Source: Lacimicrobium alkaliphilum (GTDB lineage Bacteria > Pseudomonadota > Gammaproteobacteria > Enterobacterales > Alteromonadaceae). From it: 64,000 bases of DNA. Location: positions 375,540 through 439,539 of the forward strand of contig NZ_NISX01000001.1 of the NCBI RefSeq assembly GCF_002591895.1, read 5' to 3'. The notes beneath the pieces were generated by a model. That model was not told where the DNA came from. It did no database searches and worked only from the letters and a program-made list of their open reading frames with translations. Position numbers and translations under genes: made by a program. Shown in pieces: positions 18,076 to 29,016 of the stretch (position 1 is the stretch's first letter; each line of letters begins with the position of its first letter).

Positions 18076-19734
18076 TTACTTCATCTCAGCCAGCATCGCC
18101 AGCGGATTCTCCAGATAGGATTTCCACAGATTAGAGAACCTGACCATAGTCGCACCATCAATAATACGGTGGTCGCCCGACCAGCTGATATGCATGATAT
18201 TCACCGGCTTCACATTATCCTGCTCGTCAAAACGCGGCAGACGCTGAATTTTACCTAAGGCAACGATGGCAGACTCTGGCTTATTGATCACAGGTGTCGC
18301 AACCGTACCGCCAATCACACCCACATTAGAAATGCTGATAGTGCCACCTTTAAGATCCCCGCCGGGCAGGCGCCCTTCCCTGGCCTGCTCAATAAGACGA
18401 TTAGCTTCTTTAGCCACCTCAAAAAGACTCAGGTTCTGAACCCCTTTAATATTTGGCACCAGTAAGCCAATTTTCGAGTCCACCGCCATACCGATATTGT
18501 GATCATCAAAATACGTCAGCTCTGTGCAATCATCATTTACCTGACTATTAACGACGGGGAAGTGTTTCAGCGCCAGCGACATCGCTTTGATAATAAAAGG
18601 CATAAAGCTCAGTTTAACGCCCTGTTTCTCAAATTCAGGCTTAAGCTGAGCTCTGGCAGCCATCAGTGCATCCATTTCAATTTCATCGCTGACGCTGAAA
18701 TGAGGAATACTGAATACCGACGCTGACATCTGTCTGGCCATAGCTGCCCCTACACCGCGAATCGGTTCAACTCTGCTACCCCCGGTGGATTGGGGCGCTG
18801 ATGACGCTTTTTGTACAGATTGACCAGAGTGTTGCTGAGTTTCAGCGTCTTGCTGTTCAAGAGCATGCAAGTCCTGCTTCATCACCCGGCCTTTTTTGCC
18901 ACTGCCCTTAACCTTATTTAAATCCACGTCTAGCTCTCTTGCTAAACGCCTGACCGCAGGGCTGGCCAACGCTTTACCTTCTGGTGCAGGTTTAGGATCA
19001 AACTCGCCGCCGGGGAACTTTTCCTGCTTTGAAGTTGCACGATCTCCGGAGTCGGTTTTCTGAGGCTTCTCCTGAGTTTCTGGTTGGCTTGTGCCCGCCT
19101 TCTCAGATGATTTTACCGATGCGGACTCTGTCTCGGTATCGGCATCAATTTCAATCGCAAAAAGGGGCTCATGTACTTTTGCAATCTCGCCTTTTTGATA
19201 GTAACGCTTGAGTACTTTACCGTTGAATTTAGACGGAATCTGAACCAGTGCTTTGTCTGTCATCACATCGGCAACGGGCTGATCTTCAGAGATCTCATCT
19301 CCCTCCTCGACCAGCCATTCTACCAGTTCACACTCAACTATCCCCTCACCGATATCCGGCAGGATAAAATCCTCGGTTTGCTTTGAACTGCTTTGCGAAT
19401 CGCCCTCAGTATGGGCTGATTGGGCCTGCGTTTTAGTGTTTTCAGCCTGTTGTTGGGTGTCAGCGGAGACCTGGGAAGCGTCGCTTTCACTGCTCTCACC
19501 CTCAACATCCATGGCAAACAGCGGTTCATGCACTTTCGCGATTTCACCTTTTTTGTAATACAGCTTTTTAACCACACCAGTATTCATGGCGGGGATCTGC
19601 ACCAGAGCTTTATCGGTCATCACATCAGCAACAGGCTGATCTTCAACGATTGTATCGCCTTCCTCAACCAGCCACTCTACCAGTTCGCATTCCACTATAC
19701 CTTCGCCAATATCTGGCAATATAAAATCTTTCAT
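18076..19734 (-). CDS. bkdB: Dihydrolipoyl acyltransferase (E2) of branched-chain 2-oxoacid dehydrogenase
   Basis: E2 transfers the acyl group from E1 to CoA, forming branched-chain acyl-CoA from Val, Leu and Ile 2-oxoacids. The 552 residues comprise two lipoyl domains (about 1-76 and 122-198, each with VMTDKALVQIP carrying the lipoyl Lys), Ala/Glu/Ser/Gln-rich linkers, an E1/E3-binding domain (about 260-296, ASPAVRRLARELDVDLNKV) and the acyltransferase core ending in SGDHRIIDGATM with the catalytic His and Asp. Two near-identical lipoyl domains point to an internal duplication. It follows E1beta by 11 bp. Confidence 0.94.
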   Translation of the reverse strand: MKDFILPDIGEGIVECELVEWLVEEGDTIVEDQPVADVMTDKALVQIPAMNTGVVKKLYYKKGEIAKVHEPLFAMDVEGESSESDASQVSADTQQQAENTKTQAQSAHTEGDSQSSSKQTEDFILPDIGEGIVECELVEWLVEEGDEISEDQPVADVMTDKALVQIPSKFNGKVLKRYYQKGEIAKVHEPLFAIEIDADTETESASVKSSEKAGTSQPETQEKPQKTDSGDRATSKQEKFPGGEFDPKPAPEGKALASPAVRRLARELDVDLNKVKGSGKKGRVMKQDLHALEQQDAETQQHSGQSVQKASSAPQSTGGSRVEPIRGVGAAMARQMSASVFSIPHFSVSDEIEMDALMAARAQLKPEFEKQGVKLSFMPFIIKAMSLALKHFPVVNSQVNDDCTELTYFDDHNIGMAVDSKIGLLVPNIKGVQNLSLFEVAKEANRLIEQAREGRLPGGDLKGGTISISNVGVIGGTVATPVINKPESAIVALGKIQRLPRFDEQDNVKPVNIMHISWSGDHRIIDGATMVRFSNLWKSYLENPLAMLAEMK

Positions 19735-19745
19735 AAACCAGGCTC

Positions 19746-20723
19746 CTAGTAGTGAACGGTGCGTTTAATGGCCTCGAACACCTTGAGGTGATCCGGCATA
19801 TATTCTTTTTCATGGGCCAGAGGATAAGGTGTATCCAGACCACAAACCCTGGCAATCGGCGATTCCAGGTTTAAGAAACATTTATCCTGCACCGTGGCCG
19901 CAATTTCGCTGGCGAAACCGCCAGTCAGAGGTGCCTCATGGGAAATCAGCAAGCGGCCGGTTTTGACCACTGACTCACAGACGGTATCTGCATCCCAGGG
20001 CAGAATACTGCGCAAATCAATCACTTCAGCATCTATGCCCTCTTTTTGTGCCAACTCAGAGGCTTTATCCAACACTTCCATCTGTGCTCCCCAGGCTACC
20101 AGAGTAATATCGCTGCCGGATTTAGTAATCTCGGCTTTACCCAGAGGCAGCGTGAAATCGTCCTCAGGTACATCCCCTACTGAGGCACGATACAAGCGCT
20201 TGGGCTCCATAAACAATACCGGATTGTCATCCCGAATGGATGCCAGCAACAATCCTTTGGCCTGATAAGGATTGCGGGGGATGACGATCTTCATTCCCGG
20301 AGTATGGGCAAAATAGGCCTCGGGGGACTGCGAATGGTAGTGACCACCTGCGATTCCACCGCCATAGGGTGTACGAATGGTCAGCGTGCCACAGCTGAAC
20401 TGACCACCGGAGCGATAGCGCCATTTGGCCGTTTCGTTTACGATTTGATCGAAAGCCGGAAAGATATAATCACCGAACTGGATCTCAGCAACGGGCACGG
20501 AGCCCTGTGACGCCAGACCATTGGCGAACCCGATAATCCCCTGCTCAGTCAGTGGGGTATTAAAACAGCGATCGCGACCAAACTTTTGTTGCAGGTTACT
20601 GGTAGCTCTGAATACACCACCAAAATGACCGACATCCTCCCCGAATACCATGACCTTTTCATCGTCTTCCATGGCCGTGATCAAAGCGTTATTAATTGCC
20701 TGTAGTAAATTCATTTTAGCCAT
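19746..20723 (-). CDS. bkdA2: Branched-chain 2-oxoacid dehydrogenase E1 beta subunit
   Basis: This 325-residue transketolase-like subunit pairs with E1alpha to decarboxylate 2-oxoacids with thiamine diphosphate. Typical segments are [19 protein letters not shown], the conserved [37 protein letters not shown], and [17 protein letters not shown] of the C-terminal domain. It is 2 bp after the E1alpha stop and just before E2, so the three subunits are made from one mRNA. Confidence 0.95.
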   Translation of the reverse strand: MAKMNLLQAINNALITAMEDDEKVMVFGEDVGHFGGVFRATSNLQQKFGRDRCFNTPLTEQGIIGFANGLASQGSVPVAEIQFGDYIFPAFDQIVNETAKWRYRSGGQFSCGTLTIRTPYGGGIAGGHYHSQSPEAYFAHTPGMKIVIPRNPYQAKGLLLASIRDDNPVLFMEPKRLYRASVGDVPEDDFTLPLGKAEITKSGSDITLVAWGAQMEVLDKASELAQKEGIDAEVIDLRSILPWDADTVCESVVKTGRLLISHEAPLTGGFASEIAATVQDKCFLNLESPIARVCGLDTPYPLAHEKEYMPDHLKVFEAIKRTVHY

Positions 20724-20725
20724 GC

Positions 20726-21940
20726 TTACAGCCTCCCTGATGTTTTAGGATAGGCCTCGGGGTATTTGGCCATGTGTTTTTTCAATTCACTCAGTTGCTC
20801 TTTTAAGTGCCAGGGAGGCGTGTCATATACATCTTCAATAATTTCATCTATTTTACAGATTGGTACTTTCTCAACCCGTTTAAGCTCCTGTAGTACTTCC
20901 TGGCGCATTTTTTCCAGATCTTTATTCTCCTGTTCTTCATCCAGCCAGCCTTTATTCTTCAGCCAGGCACCAAGACGGGCAATAGGATCTTTTTGCTGCC
21001 ATTTCCCCTCTTCCTCTTTCGAGCGATAGCCAGTGGGATCATCAGAAGTGGAATGCGCAGCCAGACGATAAGTCATGGCTTCGATCAATACAGGACAGTT
21101 TTCCTTAAGGGCAATCGCACGGGCCTGTTGGGTAGCAGCATAAACTGCGAAAGAATCATTACCGTCTACACGGATGGTTTTTACGCCATATCCCAGACCA
21201 CGGGAAGCAATACCGTCTCCGGCAAACTGCTCTTCCGCCGGCGTTGAAATCGCATAACCATTATTTCTACAGAAGAAAATAACCGGGCAATGGAGTACCG
21301 CGGCCATATTTAATCCGGCATGGAAGTCACCTTCGGAGGCAGCCCCTTCACCGAAATAACAGATCGTAATGGCCTCGTTACCCGCCATTTTCTGACCATA
21401 AGCGTAACCGGATGCCTGTGGGATCTGAGTGCCCAATGGCGAAGAAATCGTCATAAAGTTCAGTGCTTTGTCACCATAATGTATGGGCATCTGGCGGCCC
21501 TTATTGGCCTCCTTTTCATTGCTGAACATCTGATTCATAAAAGCTTCCGTACTATACCCACGAAACGCCAGCGCCCCCTGCTCGCGATATTGCGACATGA
21601 TCATATCCTGGGGTTCCAGCGCTGCTGCACTGGCCACGCTGGCGGCTTCTTCACCGGTACTGGCAAGATAAAAGCTGATCCGCCCCTGTCTCTGGGCAGC
21701 AACCATACGCTCGTCCAGGACTCTGACAAAACGCATGGTGCGATAAATTTTTAAAGCCAGTTGCTGATCGATATCCGGTACGGTTACCTTTTTATGGGGG
21801 GTGCCGTCTGGCTGTAAAATTTGCAACATGGGAATGTCGATAAGGCCGTTCTCAATAATACTGACCTCGTGAACAAGACCGACGTTAGAAAGATGGTTTC
21901 TGTCTTTCATATTTTGCCTTTGCTGTTCGTAAACCGGCAA
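20726..21940 (-). CDS. bkdA1: Branched-chain 2-oxoacid dehydrogenase E1 alpha subunit
   Basis: This 404-residue E1alpha contains the thiamine-diphosphate motif from [18 protein letters not shown] to [13 protein letters not shown], and the phosphorylatable-loop-like [19 protein letters not shown]. It is first in the operon E1alpha-E1beta-E2. No lipoamide dehydrogenase gene is in the window, so E3 is presumably shared with the other dehydrogenases. The complex feeds branched-chain amino acid breakdown and supplies starters for branched fatty acids. An ATG at residue 11 is an alternative start. Confidence 0.94.
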   Translation of the reverse strand: MPVYEQQRQNMKDRNHLSNVGLVHEVSIIENGLIDIPMLQILQPDGTPHKKVTVPDIDQQLALKIYRTMRFVRVLDERMVAAQRQGRISFYLASTGEEAASVASAAALEPQDMIMSQYREQGALAFRGYSTEAFMNQMFSNEKEANKGRQMPIHYGDKALNFMTISSPLGTQIPQASGYAYGQKMAGNEAITICYFGEGAASEGDFHAGLNMAAVLHCPVIFFCRNNGYAISTPAEEQFAGDGIASRGLGYGVKTIRVDGNDSFAVYAATQQARAIALKENCPVLIEAMTYRLAAHSTSDDPTGYRSKEEEGKWQQKDPIARLGAWLKNKGWLDEEQENKDLEKMRQEVLQELKRVEKVPICKIDEIIEDVYDTPPWHLKEQLSELKKHMAKYPEAYPKTSGRL

Positions 21941-22199
21941 CAGGAAATGGCCGGTTCAGGTGTTAATGTTGCTGTCTATACTAGTAGAGGATGCTCCGCA
22001 AGGTGTTGCTTTTTACCCGGGCACACTGAATTTTATTAGTACATAGAAACCAATGTATGCACCTAAATTAGGACAATAATTCTATATTTAACAAATGATC
22101 CACATTCGCTGAACATGGTACAAACATTTATCGGTCTTTTTTCGTTACCATTAGTTCTTTGTCTAACGCTCTCAGGTGGATGATGTCCGGAGTAATAAT

Positions 22200-25100
22200 A
22201 TGAATTTCCCCCGTACGCTGCTCGTTACTGCCCTCAGTACCACATTTTTACTTACTGCTCCCGTGGTTGGCAGGGAAAGCAAAGTACCTTTACCTGCTGG
22301 CCCGGGTAAGTTTGTTAAAGAACCAGGACTCAAAAACGGCATTTATAATTACATTGTAAGGTTACACAGCCCCGCCGTAGCGGGTATGGCCAGCCAGCTA
22401 ACACAGGCAAACAGCGAAGTAGAGACGCAAAAACAAGCGGCTCACCGGCGATTGGATATTCATGCTCCTGCTGCAAAAAGGCATGCAGCTTCGCTACGAC
22501 AACAACAGCAGGATTTGCGTAACACGATTGACAGCCAGATCACCGCTGCAAAGATGGTAGCGGACTTTCAGTATGCCCTGAACGCAGTGGTACTGAGACT
22601 CACCCCCAAACAAGCCGCCAGAGTGGCCAGACTCCCTCAGGTTGCTTTTGTTGAGCGCTCTGAAAAGTTGTCTGTTGCAACGGATTCCAGCCCTGCCTGG
22701 ACAGGTGCAGATCAGGTCTGGGAAGGGCAAAATATTTTGCCTGCCTATCAGGGTGAAGGAGTCATTGTAGGGATACTGGATACGGGGATTAATACCGATC
22801 ATCCCTCTTTTGCCGAAGTAGCGGACGATGGATATCAACATCAAAATCCTCTCGGTGGATATCTGGGTGACTGTCAGACCAGTCCCGGACTCTGCAATAA
22901 TAAGCTGATTGGCGTTTACAGTTACCAGAGGATCACTTCTCAATACGATGAATTTGCCCCTGGCACGCCAGAAAACGGCGAAGATCACAATGGTCATGGT
23001 TCACATGTTGCCGGAGCCGCAGCGGGTAATGTTTTGTTCAATGTTCCCTTATTGGATGTAGATGGCCAGCCCATGCCTGCTTTCACCTTTGAGCGTATTG
23101 CCGGCATTGCACCACGGGCAAATCTCATCAGCTACCAGGTTTGTGAGCCGGGAGAAGAGGATGATATAGGCTTTGCCGGTTGCTGGACAGACCTGGTCAT
23201 TGAGGCCATAGAACAGGCCATTATTGACGGTGTGGATGTGCTAAACCATTCAATCGGAGCGTCTTCTGTCTCACCCTGGCAAGGCAGTAAAGGGCAGGCA
23301 TTTCTGAATGCCCGGGAAGCAGGTATTATCATTGCCAACTCGGCAGGAAACAGCGGTCCTGATCCAGAGTCTGCATCTATCGACACGGCCGCTCCCTGGG
23401 TACTGACGGTGGCCGCCTACACGCACGACAGAGTATTTGGTACTAAGACATTAGGAGATTTTACCGGTGGTGACAGTGATGCCCCTGGTATTATTGAAGG
23501 TGAGGGAAAAACCACAGGGATCAGCGCAAAAATTGTTTATGCCGGTGATTTCAGTAATCCCAATGACCCGGGTGGTGACCCGGCACAATGTATAGAGCCC
23601 TTCCCTGCCGGTACGTTTAGCAAAGAGATCGTAGTATGTGATCGCGGTCAGATTGCCCGCGTGGATAAAGGTAAGCATGTTCAGGCCGGTGGTGCTGGCG
23701 GTATGGTGCTGGCAAATGTACAGGGAGACGCTGAGAATCTGGTGGCTGACAATCATGTCATTCCCGCCATTCATATTGATGCCATATCAGCGGACAGATT
23801 ACGTAACTGGCTGGCCAGCGGCACTGGTCACCGGGCAACCATCAGTGTCAGTGAGATAGGTTCTGATCCTGAGCTTGCCAATATTGCTGCCGATTTTAGC
23901 TCCAGAGGTCCGAACAACCAGCTGGATGATGTGATTACCCCCAGCCTGGCCGCGCCAGGAGTGGAAATCTGGTCAGCCTACGCAGACGATCAACCCGAAG
24001 GTTTCAAGCAGTTTCCCGACCCGGCGGATTATGCATTTTTAAACGGCACTTCCATGGCTGCACCGCATGTTGCCGGCGCGGCAGCATTACTAAAAGGAAT
24101 GCATCCGGACTGGAGTGCAGCCCAGATTCAATCTGCGTTGATGCTCAGTGCCAACCCGGTAACGTTCAAAGAAGATGGTCTGACCCCTTCAGATCCCTTT
24201 GATATGGGCTCGGGTATGCTTAATGTCAGTGCGGCTGCCGAATCAGGCCTGATCATGGATATCAGTATTGCGCAATACCAGGTAGCAAACCCCGATGCAG
24301 GAGGAGATCCAAAGACCCTGAATATGCCATCGATGGCCGACAGTGCCTGTTTCGGCACCTGCAGCTGGTCGCGCATCGTTGAGGGAACCCAAACAGATTC
24401 ATGGTCGGCTCAGATTATCAGCGATTCTGCACAGTTGACGTTCAGCGTCAGCCCAAATTCATTCTCAATAAACCAAGGCGAGCAACAACAGCTAGAGATT
24501 GTTGCCAATAGCAGTAATGCCGAACAAGGAACGTGGCAATTTGCTTCATTACAGCTCTCCTCTGCATCGGGTCAGTTATTAACCATGCCTGTCGCGATAA
24601 AACCTACGTTAACAACACTGCCTGAAACGTTAGTGATTGAAGCCCGGCGGGATGCCGATTCCGTATTAATTAACAATGTGCAGAGCCTGACTATCGATGA
24701 GCTGACAGTGCGCTCATATGGTCTTAGTGTTGCTCAGACTACACAAGGTACCATCACAGAGGACAGCAACAATGAAGACGTATTTGACGATCTCAGCGAT
24801 GGCGTGGAATCTTTCAGCTTTACGGTACCCGCTAACGCAAAACGCTTTGTAGTAGAACTGACACAAAGCCAGGCCCCGGATTTGGATTTATGGGTTGGCC
24901 GGGATGAAAACAATGACGGTATGGCCCAGGAAGAGGAGCTCATCGAGTTGAGCGCGAATTCATCTGCCATTGAAAAAGTTGATTTAACCCTGCCTGACCC
25001 CGGAGAATATTGGGTCCTGGTGCAAAGCTGGCAAGGTAGTGGCAGCCCCAGCGACGCTTTCACCCTAAACCATGCCATTGTCGATGGCAGTGAAGCAGAT

Positions 25101-26039
25101 AGTCTGATGATCAGTGGCCCCGAGTCTGTGGAGCAGCAGCAAGTCTTTTCATTGCAGGTCGCCTGGGATCAGCCGATGAGTGACAATGACAGAGTTTATG
25201 GTGCCGCTGATTTAGGCACGACACCGGATCTGGCTGGCAACCTGGGCCTGTTGCTTGTTGACATGATCAGACTCGAGGATGATGTGACACTAGTACCGTT
25301 GTCTGCTCAGCGCGTATTCCCCGGAGAGGAGGTAGATTATAAAATCAATGTCGCGGCCAATCCCGGTCCACAGAGCAGAGCCTATGTTATTAACGCCACA
25401 ATACCTGAAAACGTAGAAGTAAAAACACAGAGTATCAGCGGCGACTTTACTCTTACAGAAAGCGGAATACGCTGGCAGCTGAATAAAGTGGCTGGCTCAG
25501 ATAATCGCAGCAGTCTGAATTTTACAGTACAGGTTGATGAAGAGCACAGTGGCGGACCCATCGATATTAACCTGAGTTCGCAATTACCACAGCGAGAAAA
25601 CACCAGAGAAGAACAACATCAGCCAACGCAGCGGGTTGAAGTTGAAGGGCCACCAGAAGTACTCATCAACAATCAAACTGAAGCCACAGTTTCGGCTACG
25701 TCGGGGGATTTAGTCACACTGATGGCAACTGCCAGCGATCCCAATCAGGATCCATTAACCATTAGCTGGCAACAAACTTCCGGGTCAGCGGTGACGTTCC
25801 AACAAACGGTCTTACAGCCCGCTATTCGTATGCCTGTGGTCAGCAGCTCAACCGTATTAGGCTTTCAGATAACCGTCACGGATACAGCGGGGCTCAGCAG
25901 TCAGGCGAGCGTCTCGGTTACGGTAAATCCGGAACCGGCTCAAAATAGCAGTGGTTCAGGTGGCGGGAGCCTGTTTGTCAGTCTCGGTGCACTACTGTTA
26001 TTGACGCTGCGCAGAACACACACAGCCGGGAGAGCATAG
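22200..26039 (+). CDS. Large secreted S8 (subtilisin-like) protease with PA domain and GlyGly-CTERM-type tail
   Basis: The longest frame opens with GTG at 22176, but the ATG at 22200 has GGAG 8 bases upstream and starts a clean signal peptide (MNFPRTLLVTALSTTFLL), giving 1279 residues. An inhibitor_I9-like propeptide is followed by the S8 triad: Asp in VGILDTGINTDHPSF, His in DHNGHGSHVAGAAAGN, Ser in NGTSMAAPHVAGAAALL. A PA domain is inserted before the Ser. The C-terminal half holds several beta-sandwich or PPC-like domains, the last a PKD-like module. The tail SGSGGGSLFVSLGALLLLTL plus RR is the pattern of GlyGly-CTERM/rhombosortase substrates secreted by type II systems. Confidence 0.92.
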   Translation: MNFPRTLLVTALSTTFLLTAPVVGRESKVPLPAGPGKFVKEPGLKNGIYNYIVRLHSPAVAGMASQLTQANSEVETQKQAAHRRLDIHAPAAKRHAASLRQQQQDLRNTIDSQITAAKMVADFQYALNAVVLRLTPKQAARVARLPQVAFVERSEKLSVATDSSPAWTGADQVWEGQNILPAYQGEGVIVGILDTGINTDHPSFAEVADDGYQHQNPLGGYLGDCQTSPGLCNNKLIGVYSYQRITSQYDEFAPGTPENGEDHNGHGSHVAGAAAGNVLFNVPLLDVDGQPMPAFTFERIAGIAPRANLISYQVCEPGEEDDIGFAGCWTDLVIEAIEQAIIDGVDVLNHSIGASSVSPWQGSKGQAFLNAREAGIIIANSAGNSGPDPESASIDTAAPWVLTVAAYTHDRVFGTKTLGDFTGGDSDAPGIIEGEGKTTGISAKIVYAGDFSNPNDPGGDPAQCIEPFPAGTFSKEIVVCDRGQIARVDKGKHVQAGGAGGMVLANVQGDAENLVADNHVIPAIHIDAISADRLRNWLASGTGHRATISVSEIGSDPELANIAADFSSRGPNNQLDDVITPSLAAPGVEIWSAYADDQPEGFKQFPDPADYAFLNGTSMAAPHVAGAAALLKGMHPDWSAAQIQSALMLSANPVTFKEDGLTPSDPFDMGSGMLNVSAAAESGLIMDISIAQYQVANPDAGGDPKTLNMPSMADSACFGTCSWSRIVEGTQTDSWSAQIISDSAQLTFSVSPNSFSINQGEQQQLEIVANSSNAEQGTWQFASLQLSSASGQLLTMPVAIKPTLTTLPETLVIEARRDADSVLINNVQSLTIDELTVRSYGLSVAQTTQGTITEDSNNEDVFDDLSDGVESFSFTVPANAKRFVVELTQSQAPDLDLWVGRDENNDGMAQEEELIELSANSSAIEKVDLTLPDPGEYWVLVQSWQGSGSPSDAFTLNHAIVDGSEADSLMISGPESVEQQQVFSLQVAWDQPMSDNDRVYGAADLGTTPDLAGNLGLLLVDMIRLEDDVTLVPLSAQRVFPGEEVDYKINVAANPGPQSRAYVINATIPENVEVKTQSISGDFTLTESGIRWQLNKVAGSDNRSSLNFTVQVDEEHSGGPIDINLSSQLPQRENTREEQHQPTQRVEVEGPPEVLINNQTEATVSATSGDLVTLMATASDPNQDPLTISWQQTSGSAVTFQQTVLQPAIRMPVVSSSTVLGFQITVTDTAGLSSQASVSVTVNPEPAQNSSGSGGGSLFVSLGALLLLTLRRTHTAGRA

Positions 26040-26052
26040 AAGCTTATTAATA

Positions 26053-26092
26053 AAAAAAGCAGAGGCTGGATAACCAAGGCCTCTGCTTTTTT
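26053..26092. terminator. Bidirectional terminator between protease and purC
   Basis: A long perfect stem (AAAAGCAGAGGC with GCCTCTGCTTTT, about 26053-26066 and 26079-26092) has T-runs on both strands. It separates the convergent protease and purC genes. Confidence 0.9.
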
Positions 26093-26115
26093 ATCGCTAT
26101 CGAATAGATCCAGCG

Positions 26116-26829
26116 CTAACTCAGTGTAATACCAAGGCGGGCAGAGACTTCTTCATAAGCCTCTACCACATTTCCCAGCCCCTGGCGGAAGCGGTCTTTA
26201 TCCAGTTTTTTGCGCGTTTCTTTATCCCATAAGCGGCAACCATCCGGGGTGATTTCATCACCCAGCGTAATCTTGCCATCAAACAGACCGAACTCCAGTT
26301 TGTAATCAACCAACAACATTCCGGCGTCGTCAAACAGCTTCCTGAGTATCTCATTAACCTTAAAGGTAAGGGTTTTCATTTGCTCAATATGAGATTCCTC
26401 AGCCCAGCCAAAAGTACGGATATGAGACTCATTGATCATGGGATCGTGCAGTGCATCGTTTTTAAGGAAAAACTCGAAGGTTGGCGGAGTCAGCTCCGTA
26501 CCCTCTTCAATCCCGAGGCGTCGACAAATAGAACCTGCAGCAATGTTTCTGACCACACACTCTACAGGAATCATCTCCAGTTTTTTAACCAGAGAATCGG
26601 TATCAGACAGCAGCGCCTCTACCTGAGTGGGCACCCCAGCCTGCTCCAGCTTTGACATGATAAAGTGATTAAACTTGTTATTAATCATCCCTTTACGCTC
26701 AAGCTGTTCGATCTTTTCACCGTCGAAGGCTGATGTGTCATTACGAAAGTGCAATACAAGGCGGGACGGGTCTTCTGTTGTAAAGACCGTTTTTGCTTTG
26801 CCCCGATAAAGTTCAGTTCGCTTTTCCAT
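26116..26829 (-). CDS. purC: Phosphoribosylaminoimidazole-succinocarboxamide synthase (SAICAR synthetase)
   Basis: PurC joins aspartate to CAIR in purine synthesis using ATP. The 237-residue length matches E. coli PurC. Motifs include [15 protein letters not shown] at the N-terminus, [19 protein letters not shown] and [20 protein letters not shown]. It lies 19 bp downstream of bamC. The dapA-bamC-purC order is the same as in E. coli. Confidence 0.97.
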   Translation of the reverse strand: MEKRTELYRGKAKTVFTTEDPSRLVLHFRNDTSAFDGEKIEQLERKGMINNKFNHFIMSKLEQAGVPTQVEALLSDTDSLVKKLEMIPVECVVRNIAAGSICRRLGIEEGTELTPPTFEFFLKNDALHDPMINESHIRTFGWAEESHIEQMKTLTFKVNEILRKLFDDAGMLLVDYKLEFGLFDGKITLGDEITPDGCRLWDKETRKKLDKDRFRQGLGNVVEAYEEVSARLGITLS

Positions 26830-26848
26830 TCAAAGGTTCTCTTAAAAG

Positions 26849-27958
26849 TTAAATATCCAGGTTATTGGCAGCCATCGTGTCAGAGAATGGCTGGAAAATA
26901 CCCGATAACAAGGTTTCGGAAAGGTTATTGCTGTCATTATCCATAAATGTAATGGCTACCTTGTTGTTGTCGACCCGGGTCATACGCAATCGGTATTCCT
27001 GCTTATCCAGTGGCAATCCTTCGTCATCGCCCCATAAACCATCCCACCAACTACTCTCGCCGCCCTCATAAGAAACAAATAACAGCCCGGCAGTTTTATC
27101 CAAATCTTTTACGTTAAAACCCAGCTTTCGCAACACCAGTTGCATGCGGGTCCAGGCGATATCATAGTCACCTTCAACCACAAACGCCGGTTCACCTTTT
27201 GCGTTGGTTCCCATTGCCATGTTCATACCTTCGCGAATCTTTCTGACCTTGCGAATATCGGCAACCTGCAACTGCTGTTGATAATGGCCAATTACCTGAT
27301 TGAGTATATCTACCTCATTGCGGCGAATCGCGTCATCATTCAATTCTGATGCTGAACGTGTCTTGTCTCCTACCGTTTCCAGGTAGTCTTTAAGTCTCAC
27401 TTTCAACGCCGCCGTGCGGCCATGGGGCTTAACATCTAGCTTAAACTCGAAACGCTTACCCACACTGCGCTCGGTGGTAGTCCAATCGAACCAGCCACTG
27501 TCGACTTCTGTTTCCATCAGCATCCAGTCTGTCACCAGAGTGCCTTCTTCTTTGTCGAATGAATCAACTCCGATACCCTGCTGTTCAAAATAGCTGATCA
27601 GACTCCCCCACACAGAGGTATCCAGAGGCTGACTGTCGTCGACCTGATCGAAATAAACAGTGGCATTGCGCTGGCCTTCTTCTATGTGCGAGCCTGTAAC
27701 CATTGGCAGAACCAAAGCCGGTGACAATACCTGTAAGTCTTCACCCAGCAAATCCGTTGGCGCATTCGGCCCCAGTTCAGGAATCTGATATTCGCGGCTC
27801 TGTGCCGGCGCTTTTAACCCATCCGGAACCTTTATTTTCTGTCGATTATCTTGCTTTAAATACTCAAAATTGTCATTGGCAATGCGTCGCTCATGTGGGG
27901 TTGAACAGGCCGCCAGCAAAACCAGTGGCGAGAGTAAAAGCAGAGAATGTCGAATCAT
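26849..27958 (-). CDS. bamC: Outer membrane protein assembly factor BamC (lipoprotein)
   Basis: BamC is a lipoprotein of the BAM complex that inserts beta-barrel proteins into the outer membrane. The 369-residue protein has the signal LLLLSPLVLLAACSTPHE with lipobox LAAC. A conserved unstructured N-terminal segment (FEYLKQDNRQKIKVPDGL) normally wraps BamD. Two helix-grip domains follow (about 120-235 and 245-365). Its place between dapA and purC matches E. coli. Confidence 0.95.
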   Translation of the reverse strand: MIRHSLLLLSPLVLLAACSTPHERRIANDNFEYLKQDNRQKIKVPDGLKAPAQSREYQIPELGPNAPTDLLGEDLQVLSPALVLPMVTGSHIEEGQRNATVYFDQVDDSQPLDTSVWGSLISYFEQQGIGVDSFDKEEGTLVTDWMLMETEVDSGWFDWTTTERSVGKRFEFKLDVKPHGRTAALKVRLKDYLETVGDKTRSASELNDDAIRRNEVDILNQVIGHYQQQLQVADIRKVRKIREGMNMAMGTNAKGEPAFVVEGDYDIAWTRMQLVLRKLGFNVKDLDKTAGLLFVSYEGGESSWWDGLWGDDEGLPLDKQEYRLRMTRVDNNKVAITFMDNDSNNLSETLLSGIFQPFSDTMAANNLDI

Positions 27959-27967
27959 GGCAGCTCC

Positions 27968-28849
27968 TCAGGAAATTAGGCCGATATCATGTAACACAGC
28001 TTCGATAGTATTTTGGCTGGTGAGTTCCGGCTGAACCATTGGCAATCTCAGTACCGGGCTTGGAATCAGGCCCATTCGATACAATGCCCATTTTGGCATA
28101 ACAGGATTTGGTTCGATAAATAGCGCCTGATGGAGCGCCTGTAATGGCTTATCAATCTGTAGCGCTTGATCACGTGCCCCGCTAACAGCAGCCTTGCATA
28201 ACTTGGCCATCATCGCAGGTACTACATTTGCGGTAACAGAAATCACTCCCTGCCCGCCCTGTAACATAAATTCACAACCAGTGGGATCGTCTCCACTTAG
28301 CAGAATAAAATCTTCGGGTACCAGCTGTTTAAGTTCCTGCAAACGTTTCAGGTCCCCGGTCGCATCTTTAAGCCCGACGATGCGCGGATGCGCCGCCAAC
28401 ACTGCAGTGCTCTGCGGTGACAAGTCAGCCACAGTGCGGCCAGGTACATTGTACAGTAAAAGCGGTAATTCACAGGCATCGGCCACTTTTTCAAAATGTG
28501 CAACCATACCCCGCTGTTGCGGCTTGTTATAATATGGCACCACACTTAGTAAGCCATCAGCGCCCACCTCGGCGGAAGCCTGACTCAGCTCAATTGCTTC
28601 ATCAGTAGAGTTAGCCCCACTGCCAGAAATGACTTTGATACGACCGGCAGCATACTCAACGATTTTTTTGACAACATGGATATGCTCATTCATCGGCAAG
28701 GTAGCCGACTCGCCAGTGGTACCCACGGCGACCAGACCGTCGGTGCCGGATTCAACGTGGAATTCGACCAGCTTTTGAAGAGATGGATAATCAACGTCGC
28801 CGCTTTCTGACATCGGCGTTACAAGCGCTACGATACTGCCTTTGAACAT
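27968..28849 (-). CDS. dapA: 4-hydroxy-tetrahydrodipicolinate synthase
   Basis: DapA condenses pyruvate with aspartate semialdehyde, the first committed step to diaminopimelate and lysine. The 293-residue TIM barrel shows VAVGTTGESATL (substrate Thr pair), LLYNVPGRTV (catalytic Tyr) and VGLKDATGDLKR (Schiff-base Lys). It is first in the unit dapA-bamC-purC, with bamC 9 bp downstream, and is divergent from gcvR. Confidence 0.97.
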   Translation of the reverse strand: MFKGSIVALVTPMSESGDVDYPSLQKLVEFHVESGTDGLVAVGTTGESATLPMNEHIHVVKKIVEYAAGRIKVISGSGANSTDEAIELSQASAEVGADGLLSVVPYYNKPQQRGMVAHFEKVADACELPLLLYNVPGRTVADLSPQSTAVLAAHPRIVGLKDATGDLKRLQELKQLVPEDFILLSGDDPTGCEFMLQGGQGVISVTANVVPAMMAKLCKAAVSGARDQALQIDKPLQALHQALFIEPNPVMPKWALYRMGLIPSPVLRLPMVQPELTSQNTIEAVLHDIGLIS

Positions 28850-29016
28850 TATTGCCCCCGGAAAATTAAGCGCCCAATGGTAAAGAGGTCAGGTGTTAAA
28901 AACAAGCTGCAATTATGTTCCCGTTTCAGCAGAAACAAATCCCTACAAACGGATCGATAGAGAAATACCAACATTATGATAGACTTGCCGACCTTCAGAC
29001 ACGAATTCGACAGCTT

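Noticed and set aside
22494..22997. Long minus-strand frame inside the subtilase gene
   Set aside because: It is a shadow of the S8 protease, whose own frame carries clear catalytic motifs.
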